Assembly (NCBI GenBank): GCA_018062725.1
Contig: JAGORP010000065.1
Location: forward strand, 1-12,204
Direction: 5' to 3'
Origin: Flavobacterium sp.
Lineage (GTDB): Bacteria > Bacteroidota > Bacteroidia > Flavobacteriales > Flavobacteriaceae
DNA length: 12,204 bases
The notes under the pieces were generated by a model. The model made no database searches. It was not told where the DNA came from and worked only from the letters and a program-made list of their open reading frames with translations. The position numbers were made by a program, and so were the translations under genes. Positions 6,164 to 12,204 of this stretch are shown here, piece after piece; the first letter of the stretch is position 1, and each line of letters starts with the position of its first letter.

Positions 6164-6781
6164 ATGCATTTTTTATACTTATTTGTCGGAATAGTTTTGG
6201 GTGGATTGTTGGTGTTTTTTGCCTACAAGGCCTTTTGGCTCAACCGAAAACGCGAATTAGTTGAAAAGCAATCGGTAATTTTGCTAGAAAAAGTCCGTAA
6301 TGTTTGTAAACTAGTCATGGTGGAAGGTGAATTTGCCGAAATTTATAACCATGAAAATAATAAAGACTATCTTTTTGGGTTATTGCAAAGTAAGAAAAAA
6401 GCATTGTTGCAAGTCAATGCTAAAGTTCACATTGGATACGATTTAAAGAAATTGGAAATCATTACTGATAATTACAACAAGACACTTATTTTAAATAAAT
6501 TTCCCGAGCCCGAAGTTCTTTCTTTTGAAAATAATTTCAAGATTTATGATTTGGAAAATGGGGTTTTTAATAAGTTCTCACCAGAAGAAATTTCCAATTT
6601 ACAAGTCGACGCAAAGCAATTTATTTTAGATAAGATTCCAGAAAGTTCCTTGATGGAAAGTGCTAAAAAGGAAGCGGTGATTGCCATTTCCATTATGCAG
6701 AACATTGTTGAAACAATTGGATGGCAGCTGGATACGCAAGGATTAAAATTAGAATCAAAAGAGACCAAGTTTTTTAATTAA
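6164..6781 (+). CDS. DUF4230 domain protein, single membrane anchor
   Basis: A 205-residue protein with one N-terminal membrane helix (about 4-24) followed by basic residues (NRKRELVEK), which suggests an anchored protein. The body contains VRNVCKLVMVEGEFAEIYNH, a KALLQVNAKVHIGYDLKKLEI strand pair and a C-terminal helix with SLMESAKKEA, characteristic of DUF4230, a family of unknown function common in Bacteroidota and Firmicutes. Its ATG directly follows the stop of the cyclase gene and its own stop is 2 bp before the MmcQ/YjbR start, so it is the middle gene of a tight operon. The family call rests on pattern memory; no biochemical role can be stated. Confidence 0.8.
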   Translation: MHFLYLFVGIVLGGLLVFFAYKAFWLNRKRELVEKQSVILLEKVRNVCKLVMVEGEFAEIYNHENNKDYLFGLLQSKKKALLQVNAKVHIGYDLKKLEIITDNYNKTLILNKFPEPEVLSFENNFKIYDLENGVFNKFSPEEISNLQVDAKQFILDKIPESSLMESAKKEAVIAISIMQNIVETIGWQLDTQGLKLESKETKFFN

Positions 6782-6783
6782 AG

Positions 6784-7149
6784 ATGAACATTCAACAATT
6801 ATACGAGTTTTGTCAAGCCAAAAAAGGCGTTACGGAGCATTTTCCTTTTGATGAAGATACTTTGGTGTTTAAAGTAGGAGGGAAGATGTTTTGTTTAGCA
6901 TCCTTAAAGGAGTTTGAAAATGGAAATCCATCGCTAAATTTAAAATGTGATCCCGAAAAAGCTTTAGAACTTCGCGCCGAGTTTGAAGCCATTCGTCCAG
7001 GGTATCACATGAGTAAAGTGCATTGGAATTCGGTCGATATAGGCAAAGATGTTTCCGATAAAAGGATTGTTGAACTTATTAATCATTCGTATGATTTGGT
7101 GTTTAAAAGTTTGACGAAGAAATTGCAAACTGAAGTTTTAAATTCTTAA
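6784..7149 (+). CDS. MmcQ/YjbR family protein
   Basis: The 121-residue protein matches the small MmcQ/YjbR family in length and pattern: an N-terminal EFCQAKKGVTEHFPFDEDTLVFKVGGKMFCL segment, LNLKCDPEKALELRAEF, then RPGYHMSKVHWNSVDI and a C-terminal helix HSYDLVFKSL. The fold is a small alpha/beta 'CyaY-like' domain often labelled DNA-binding, although a cellular role is not established for most members. No signal peptide or membrane segment is seen, so it is cytoplasmic. It begins 2 bp after the DUF4230 stop and is followed by a 49-bp gap before the PH-domain gene. Confidence 0.88.
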   Translation: MNIQQLYEFCQAKKGVTEHFPFDEDTLVFKVGGKMFCLASLKEFENGNPSLNLKCDPEKALELRAEFEAIRPGYHMSKVHWNSVDIGKDVSDKRIVELINHSYDLVFKSLTKKLQTEVLNS

Positions 7150-7198
7150 TTTAGGCACAACAATTGCAGCTAAATAGTAAAGTTTATACAAGTAGAAA

Positions 7199-7891
7199 AT
7201 GATTGACAACTTAAAAAAAATATTGAACGAAGATCAAGATCCAAAGGCGATTGAAAAAATCACGGCTAAATTGGAGAACTTGCTGATGAATAATGAAGAA
7301 GTAGGGTATATTGCTGTTCAGAAAAAACCCGCCGTGACCATTTTTCCTGATAGTATTGTGGTAACGAACAAGCGTATTATTTTGTGCAAACCTAAAAATT
7401 TAGGTTTATCGATGGAGTTCATTGATTTTAACTGGGATGAAATTGCTGGGACTTTTGTAAAAGAAGGCATTTTAGGTTCCGATTTTACTTTTTCAACCAA
7501 AACTGAATTGACGCATACGGTAGATTATTTGCCAAAGAATCAGGCGCGAAAACTGTATACCTATGCTAAGGAACAATTAGATATTTTGAAAAATCCTGTT
7601 GTAACTACTTCAGAAATAGTACCACCAGTGCAGCAAGAATTTGTGGAAGAGGTGGAAGAAATTGAAGCGGAAGAAGTGACTTCTTTTACGGAGATTATGC
7701 CTGTTGTAAATCAACCTGTACCCGATACAGAAGGCGAAGTAGAGTATTCTCAGAGCGGCAAGGCTATGAAGGATTTATCCAAAGATGAACTTTTTGAAAA
7801 ACTACAGAATTATAAGAAATTGTTGGATAATGGATTAATTCTTCAAGGAGAATACGATCGTTTAAAAGCGGAAGTTTTACAGTATTTGTAG
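7199..7891 (+). CDS. PH domain protein with C-terminal SHOCT segment
   Basis: The 230-residue protein has a short helical N-terminus, a bacterial PH-like domain at about 33-130 (GYIAVQKKPAVTIFPDSIVV, TNKRIILCKPKN, FIDFNWDEI, then a basic C-terminal helix), an acidic linker at about 140-180 rich in Glu and Val, and a C-terminal helical hairpin at about 195-228 (LFEKLQNYKKLLDNGLILQGEYDRLKAEVL). The hairpin matches SHOCT, a short oligomerisation module often placed at protein ends. No membrane segment is seen. The architecture suggests a cytosolic, self-associating protein with a lipid- or protein-binding head; the ligand is unknown. It is the last gene of the plus-strand group and is followed by a strong terminator at 7913-7945. 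Confidence 0.82.
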   Translation: MIDNLKKILNEDQDPKAIEKITAKLENLLMNNEEVGYIAVQKKPAVTIFPDSIVVTNKRIILCKPKNLGLSMEFIDFNWDEIAGTFVKEGILGSDFTFSTKTELTHTVDYLPKNQARKLYTYAKEQLDILKNPVVTTSEIVPPVQQEFVEEVEEIEAEEVTSFTEIMPVVNQPVPDTEGEVEYSQSGKAMKDLSKDELFEKLQNYKKLLDNGLILQGEYDRLKAEVLQYL

Positions 7892-7912
7892 AACTACTTT
7901 TAGTAATATAAT

Positions 7913-7945
7913 AAAAGGCATAAGTAAATTTCTTATGCCTTTTTT
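7913..7945. terminator. Bidirectional intrinsic terminator
   Basis: AAAAGGCATAAG (7913-7924) pairs perfectly with CTTATGCCTTTT (7932-7943) around a 7-nt loop. A T-run follows on the plus strand, and on the minus strand the downstream sequence begins TTTTATTAT. It lies between the convergent PH-domain gene (ends 7891) and DUF4407 gene (ends 7966) and can serve both. Confidence 0.88.
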
Positions 7946-7965
7946 GCTTTCGTTTTATATCTTTT

Positions 7966-9066
7966 TTACATTACATTTTTTTGTTTCTCTACAAATGCAT
8001 CCGCTTGAAGTTCCAGTAATTCTTTAGCACGTTTTCGTTTGTAATCAAATAATTCTTTTTCTCCTCTTATATCTTCATAAACACGATTGTATATATCGGC
8101 ATCAGTTTGTTTTTGTAGCAATCGTTGATGATTGTTTTGTTCAATATGTGTTCGTAAAGCCGTTTCTGTATCTTCTAGTTTGAAATCATATTCTCCTTTA
8201 GGTGATAGCATTTTGGCTATAATAGGTGAAGTTTCTATGGCTAAAAAAAGAAGCATGATAAAAAAGGAAGGCAACCAAGGTAATTTTCCTAACGCGTTGA
8301 TTCGAGCCATCAATCCGTCGAAACCTTCAATAATAGGCTTGCTGTCGGCAACTTTTTTATCTAAATCGGCTTGTAGGGTTTTGGCGCGGTTTTCTTTTTC
8401 AGTAATCATTTTTGATGAAGAGACTTTTAAAGAATCCAATTGTCGTAAGGCCAAATCATGTGCGTCTCGCTTTTCTTTATAAATTGGTCCTTTTCCCATT
8501 TTTTTTGTACCAGCAGAACCTTCTGCTTCGGTAATATAGGATTGATATAACGCAGTCACTTCCTTTTCTTTTTTTGAAATGGAAGATTTTATGCTGTCTA
8601 TTTCCGATTGATTTTTAGAAACATCACCTTTAAAATAATTAGTAACTTGATTTTTATTGGCAATTGCCATGGCATTTTTTTCTTTCAATAAGACGGTGTT
8701 GATTTCTTTTTCGAAGATTTTAATTTCCAAAGGTTTCGAAATTACGATGGCAATAATCATGGCCAAGATAATTCTAGGAGATGCTTGTAAAAATTCAGCC
8801 CAAAGATTGTCTCGTTTTCGGATAGTGGAAACGATAAACCGGTCAAGATTGAAGATTAGTAAGGCCCAAACAATTCCGAATGCTATGGCATAATACGGAT
8901 TGTCAAAAACGGTAAACAAGGCATAGGCGCTGGCCAAAAAAGCCATTACGGCGGTAAAAAACACGGTGGCTCCAATTCCAACGTATTTGGTTTGTTCGCC
9001 TTCACTACAAGAAGAGAGTAACTCTCTATCTGCGCCAGAGCACAGAATAAAAAAATGTTTTAACAT
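7966..9066 (-). CDS. DUF4407 membrane protein with long coiled coil
   Basis: From the ATG at 9066 the product is 366 residues: MLKHFFILCSGADRELLSSC, two membrane helices (about 31-73), the signature NLDRFIVSTIRKRD, a third helix with ASPRIILAMIIAIVISKP (about 95-112), a long polar, charged coiled-coil region (about 115-262), a fourth helix (about 270-288) and a charged C-terminal helix. This order is typical of DUF4407, a Bacteroidota-rich family of unknown function. The open frame reaches back to an ATG at 9102, but the 12 extra residues (MDSGKSSIKKSI) are not family-like and a candidate promoter box at 9119-9126 would leave only a very short leader, so 9066 is preferred. The gene follows murF on the same strand after 122 bp and probably has its own promoter. 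Confidence 0.85.
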   Translation of the reverse strand: MLKHFFILCSGADRELLSSCSEGEQTKYVGIGATVFFTAVMAFLASAYALFTVFDNPYYAIAFGIVWALLIFNLDRFIVSTIRKRDNLWAEFLQASPRIILAMIIAIVISKPLEIKIFEKEINTVLLKEKNAMAIANKNQVTNYFKGDVSKNQSEIDSIKSSISKKEKEVTALYQSYITEAEGSAGTKKMGKGPIYKEKRDAHDLALRQLDSLKVSSSKMITEKENRAKTLQADLDKKVADSKPIIEGFDGLMARINALGKLPWLPSFFIMLLFLAIETSPIIAKMLSPKGEYDFKLEDTETALRTHIEQNNHQRLLQKQTDADIYNRVYEDIRGEKELFDYKRKRAKELLELQADAFVEKQKNVM

Positions 9067-9118
9067 AATTGATTTTTTGATTGATGATTTACCTGAATCC
9101 ATCAGGTGATGATTACAT

Positions 9119-9126
9119 CAAATTTA
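9119..9126 (-). promoter_or_regulatory. Candidate -7 box (TAAATTTG) for the DUF4407 gene
   Basis: On the minus strand TAAATTTG fits the Bacteroidota -7 consensus TAnnTTTG exactly. A transcript start about 5-8 nt downstream would give a leader of roughly 45 nt to the ATG at 9066. No convincing -33 TTTG is seen at the expected 19-21 nt spacing. Just downstream, ACCTGA-N5-TCAGGT (9091-9107) is a perfect inverted repeat that could be an operator or a leader hairpin. Confidence 0.35.
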
Positions 9127-9188
9127 AGACCAATTTTTGAATAAAAATATAATTCGTTGATTATAATTGTGTTAAAACTTATATTTGG

Positions 9189-10472
9189 TTATAGAATTTC
9201 TAGTGTTTTTTCTAAAGCCATTCCTCTAGAGCCTTTAATTAAGATGGTTTGATTTGTGGGTTTTGCATTTTGAAAGTTTTGAATAAATGAGGGTAAGTCT
9301 TCAAAAAAAGCGAAGTGGCTGGCATCTGTTTTGTTTTGGTAGAAGTCTTTCCCTATAAAATAAACTTTTATTTGTCTTTCATTTTCTAGGGAGGTCACTA
9401 TTTTTTTATGTTCTTCTATACTCTCCTTTCCGAGTTCAAACATATCACCCAAAATGGCAATTTTATTTTCTGAATCCAGCTGAACGAAGTTGGTTATTGC
9501 GGCTTGCATACTACTTGGATTAGCATTGTAGGCGTCTAAAATAATCTGATTGCTATTTTTTTCTAGTAATTGCGAACGATTGTTATTTGGGATGTAATGC
9601 TCTATAGCCGATTTTATGTCTTGGTCGCTAATGCTAAAATAGTTTCCAATAGTGATGGCTGCATTGATGTTGTTTGCGTTGTAAATACCAATTAAGTGTG
9701 ATTGAATTTGAATGCTGTTAAAGTTGATTTTTACCATTGGATTCGCAGAAACGGCTTCGATTTTGACATCCGAATTTTTATCTAAGGAGTATGTATAGCG
9801 ATTGGAGTTAATCGTTTTTTCGTCTTGTAACGTATCATCTTGATTAACGAAAATCGTTTTGTTATTTTGAATGAGGTAATGGTAAAGTTCACTTTTACCT
9901 TTGATAACACCTTCAAAACCGCCAAATCCTTCAAGGTGGGCTTTTCCAAAGTTGGTAATATAACCAAAGTCAGGTTCGGCAATCGAACAAAGGAATTCTA
10001 TCTCTTTTTGGTGGTTGGCTCCCATTTCTACAATACCAATATCAGTGTCTTCTGTAAAACTTAATAAGGTTAAAGGAACTCCAATATGGTTGTTCAGGTT
10101 GCCAATTGTAGCTTTGGTGTTGTATTTTTTGGAGAGAACACAATTTATTAGCTCTTTGGTTGTCGTTTTTCCGTTACTTCCAGTAAGTGCAATTATAGGT
10201 AAACCTAATTGATTTCGATGATAATTAGCGAGTTCTTGAAGTGTTTTCAGGCTATCTGAAACCAAAAGCATTTTATTTTCGTCAGTGTAATAGTTTTTAT
10301 TGTCAATGATGACAAATTGAGCTCCTTTGTTTAAGGCTTCTTGCGCGAAACTGTTGGCGTCAAAATTATCACCCTTTAAGGCTACAAAAAGGGAGTTTGA
10401 TTCTATTTTTCTTGTGTCTGTTGAAACAGCATCACATTGTAAAAAGCATTGGTATATTTCTTCTATTCTCAT
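9189..10472 (-). CDS. murF: UDP-N-acetylmuramoyl-tripeptide--D-alanyl-D-alanine ligase
   Basis: MurF uses ATP to join D-Ala-D-Ala to the UDP-MurNAc tripeptide, the last cytoplasmic step of the peptidoglycan pentapeptide precursor. The 427-residue protein has all three Mur ligase domains: the N-terminal UDP-binding domain with STDTRKIESNSLFVALKG (17-34), the ATP-binding P-loop GSNGKTTTKE (98-107) followed by NLNNHIGVP (125-133), EMGANH (149-154) and the carbamylated-lysine region KGKSEL (191-196), and the C-terminal domain with DAYNANPSSM (313-322), LGDMFELG (341-348) and LIKGSRGMALE near the end. The ATG at 10472 gives a standard N-terminus. It lies downstream of gldJ, but the gldJ terminator (10499-10515) stands between them, so expression needs read-through or a promoter within about 30 bp (see 10477-10507). 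Confidence 0.96.
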   Translation of the reverse strand: MRIEEIYQCFLQCDAVSTDTRKIESNSLFVALKGDNFDANSFAQEALNKGAQFVIIDNKNYYTDENKMLLVSDSLKTLQELANYHRNQLGLPIIALTGSNGKTTTKELINCVLSKKYNTKATIGNLNNHIGVPLTLLSFTEDTDIGIVEMGANHQKEIEFLCSIAEPDFGYITNFGKAHLEGFGGFEGVIKGKSELYHYLIQNNKTIFVNQDDTLQDEKTINSNRYTYSLDKNSDVKIEAVSANPMVKINFNSIQIQSHLIGIYNANNINAAITIGNYFSISDQDIKSAIEHYIPNNNRSQLLEKNSNQIILDAYNANPSSMQAAITNFVQLDSENKIAILGDMFELGKESIEEHKKIVTSLENERQIKVYFIGKDFYQNKTDASHFAFFEDLPSFIQNFQNAKPTNQTILIKGSRGMALEKTLEIL

Positions 10473-10476
10473 GTAG

Positions 10477-10507
10477 CTAAATTACTAAAAAATAAAAATC
10501 CCGCAAA
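10477..10507 (-). promoter_or_regulatory. Candidate murF promoter overlapping the gldJ terminator
   Basis: On the minus strand TTTG (10504-10507, in the terminator loop and stem edge) is followed after exactly 19 nt by TAATTTAG (10477-10484), seven of eight matches to the Bacteroidota -7 box TAnnTTTG. Only 4 nt (CTAC) separate this box from the murF ATG at 10472, so initiation would fall at or near the start codon. AT-rich sequence makes chance matches possible. Confidence 0.35.
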
Positions 10508-10515
10508 TAGCGGGA
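10499..10515 (-). terminator. Intrinsic terminator of gldJ
   Basis: On the minus strand TCCCGC and GCGGGA pair around a 5-nt loop (TATTT) and are followed by TTTTTATTTTTT. It starts about 25 nt after the gldJ stop and lies 26 nt before the murF start, so it separates the two genes of the same strand. Confidence 0.85.
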
Positions 10516-10539
10516 CTTTTATTTAATATGAAAGTATGA

Positions 10540-12204
10540 TTAATTTCTAGCTCTTTTCTTGAAGTCAGATTTTGGACCAACTCTAGACATGGCACATCTG
10601 AATCCGATATGGTCAGAAGCGATATCTTGTTGGCAGAATCTTCTTGAAGCAGGATCTAACCAGTAAGCTCTATCTCTCCAAGAACCACCTTTGTAAACTC
10701 TTACATCGTCACCGATTAAAGTTGTTCTTTTGGTAGATTTATCAAATTTTCTGTCTAATTTTCCTGTAGTATCTTTTCCTACTCTGTGTACAGGAGAATC
10801 ATACATTCTTTTCTTGTCGTCAACTTTAGCTTCACCTTCTTCGTCAACAAATCTATAGAATCTTGTCGATTGTTTATCACCATCTCTATAGTTGATTTCG
10901 TCGCTTTTGTCGAAATTTTGTCTTAAGTACGTTTCTTGTTCGTCAACTGGAACCTGAGCAATTTCTCCTGGTTTAGTTCTTGCTACAATTTTTCCGTTAC
11001 TTAAAGTATCGTATTTCATAGTCTCAGCAGTTACTAATTCTACTTTTCCGTCATCAGAAATTTTGTTTTTAGTATAAACGTTTCCACGGAAGTAGTTGAA
11101 ATCATTTGCTTCATCGTCTACCATTGGTCTGTAAACGTCTTGTACCCATTCGGCAACGTTTCCTGCCATGTCATACAATCCGAAATCATTTGGTTTGTAT
11201 GATTTTACAGCTGCAGTGATATCTGCATTGTCATCAGACCATCCTGCAATTCCTCCGTAATCTCCTTTACCTTGTTTAAAGTTAGCCAATTGATCTCCTC
11301 TAGTTTCTCTTTTACCAGAACGAGTATATTGACCTTTCCATGGGTATTTCTTTTGACCACGGTAGATATTGTATTCTCTGTTTCCTACATCAGCAGCAGC
11401 AGCATATTCCCACTCTGCTTCAGTCGGTAATCTGTATTCAGGTAATAATACACCTGATGTTTTTTGTGCGTATACGTTTGTAGAGTCAGCAGCGTTTTTA
11501 CCTTTCCCTTTTTTAGCACGACCTTTTGTTTTCTTTAAGATAATACTATCGTTACCACCAAAAGAAGTGGCAGGAGTTGCTAAGTAAGCTTCTGTGTCAA
11601 ATGTATTGTTTGCGTCAACGTCTACTATTTTAGCGCCTTTTTTCATGTATCCTTCTCTTTCAAGAATCGATTCATTTACACGGTTTGTTCTCCATTTTGC
11701 ATACTCTGTTGCTTGAATCCAGTTCACCCCAACAACTGGGTACTGAGAATATGCAGGGTGTCTTAAGTAGTTATTGGTCATTGTTTCGTTATAACCTAAT
11801 CTATTTCTCCAAACTAAAGTGTCTGGAAGAGCACCTGTGTATATGTGTTTGTAGTTTTCATCTGTTGGAGGAAATACTCTTTTTACCCAGTCAAGATATT
11901 CCATATAGGCAATATTAGTAACCTCAGTTTCATCCATATAGAAGGATTGTACGTGCTGTTGGTTTGGAGTATTATTCCAATCGTGCATCACATCATCCTG
12001 AATTTTACCCATTGTAAATGTTCCACCTTCAACCAAGATTAAACCAGGGGCTGTTTCTTGCTTGGTAAAATTTGAGTTGTACTGGAAACCTCCGTTTGGG
12101 TCGTTAATCTTCCATCCGGTAGCTGCGGAAGTGTTTTTCGAACTAGACTTTTTACTACAACTTGTAGTAATTCCCATAGCTACTAATAATGTAAATAGTA
12201 GTCT
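10540..12204 (-). CDS. gldJ: Gliding motility lipoprotein GldJ (5' end outside the window)
   Basis: GldJ is an outer-membrane lipoprotein needed for Flavobacterium gliding and, through GldK stability, for type IX secretion. 554 residues are visible. The reading frame is open to the window edge: before the in-frame ATG at 12177 it reads RLLFTLLVA, part of a signal peptide, so the true start lies outside. The lipobox ends ITTSC with the acylated Cys at 12157-12159. The body is a formylglycine-generating-enzyme (FGE-sulfatase) fold: LILVEGGTFTMG, YMDETEVTNIAYMEYL, YPVVGVNWIQATEYAKWR, YRLPTEAEWEYAAA, FGLYDMAGNVAEWVQDVYRP, VYKGGSWRDRAYWL and HIGFRCAMSRVG. The catalytic cysteine positions of true FGE are not cysteines here, as expected for a structural homologue. 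A lysine-rich insert (KGRAKKGKGKNAADS) interrupts the domain near 11510. The C-terminus is basic (KSDFKKRARN). In Flavobacterium johnsoniae, to my recollection, porU and porV lie on the other side of gldJ. Confidence 0.94.
   Translation of the reverse strand, partial: RLLFTLLVAMGITTSCSKKSSSKNTSAATGWKINDPNGGFQYNSNFTKQETAPGLILVEGGTFTMGKIQDDVMHDWNNTPNQQHVQSFYMDETEVTNIAYMEYLDWVKRVFPPTDENYKHIYTGALPDTLVWRNRLGYNETMTNNYLRHPAYSQYPVVGVNWIQATEYAKWRTNRVNESILEREGYMKKGAKIVDVDANNTFDTEAYLATPATSFGGNDSIILKKTKGRAKKGKGKNAADSTNVYAQKTSGVLLPEYRLPTEAEWEYAAAADVGNREYNIYRGQKKYPWKGQYTRSGKRETRGDQLANFKQGKGDYGGIAGWSDDNADITAAVKSYKPNDFGLYDMAGNVAEWVQDVYRPMVDDEANDFNYFRGNVYTKNKISDDGKVELVTAETMKYDTLSNGKIVARTKPGEIAQVPVDEQETYLRQNFDKSDEINYRDGDKQSTRFYRFVDEEGEAKVDDKKRMYDSPVHRVGKDTTGKLDRKFDKSTKRTTLIGDDVRVYKGGSWRDRAYWLDPASRRFCQQDIASDHIGFRCAMSRVGPKSDFKKRARN

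Noticed and set aside
8132..8893. Plus-strand open frames inside the DUF4407 gene
   Set aside because: They are antisense shadows of a gene with clear membrane and coiled-coil features on the minus strand.

Overview
The window looks like chromosomal DNA of a Flavobacteriaceae bacterium, most likely Flavobacterium or a close relative. The evidence is the AT-rich sequence, the gliding-motility lipoprotein GldJ followed by MurF, Bacteroidota-type families (DUF4407, DUF4230, TonB-C-like lipoprotein), A-rich leaders without Shine-Dalgarno sequences, and one or two candidate promoters resembling the Bacteroidota TTTG / TAnnTTTG type. There are no tRNA or rRNA genes, no CRISPR array and no recognisable transposase.

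Layout, left to right. 1-103: part of a dispersed intergenic repeat with two ACCTACGG cores, which appears to have cut off the 3' end of a minus-strand DUF456 membrane-protein gene (101-517). 587-1072 (+): a small lipoprotein, convergent with a minus-strand pair (1076-3102) of an LPG_synthase_TM-family membrane protein and a membrane glycosyltransferase that overlap by 13 bp. 3143-4832 (+): ruvC and hemW, one base apart, both with forced TTG starts. 4834-5417: a compact 584-bp unit with 12-bp perfect terminal inverted repeats enclosing a frameshifted GxxExxY (PD-(D/E)XK-type) gene. 5420-7891 (+): cyclase-family metal hydrolase, DUF4230 protein, MmcQ/YjbR protein and a PH-domain/SHOCT protein, ending at a strong bidirectional terminator. 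7966-12204 (-): DUF4407 membrane coiled-coil protein, murF and 5'-truncated gldJ, transcribed in the order gldJ, murF, DUF4407.

Most genes are ordinary housekeeping or envelope functions: Holliday-junction resolution (RuvC), haem insertion (HemW), peptidoglycan precursor synthesis (MurF), gliding and type IX secretion (GldJ), and probable envelope glycan or lipid work (glycosyltransferase plus LPG_synthase_TM partner). The part that is not ordinary is the GxxExxY unit. It sits exactly between the hemW stop codon and the cyclase start codon, has imperfect inverted arms of about 50 bp built from 22-bp sub-repeats, and carries a decayed nuclease-like gene. It behaves like a small mobile or selfish element, and it now supplies the leader of the downstream gene. 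A second possible novelty is a murF promoter that seems to be folded into the gldJ terminator, which would give a nearly leaderless mRNA.
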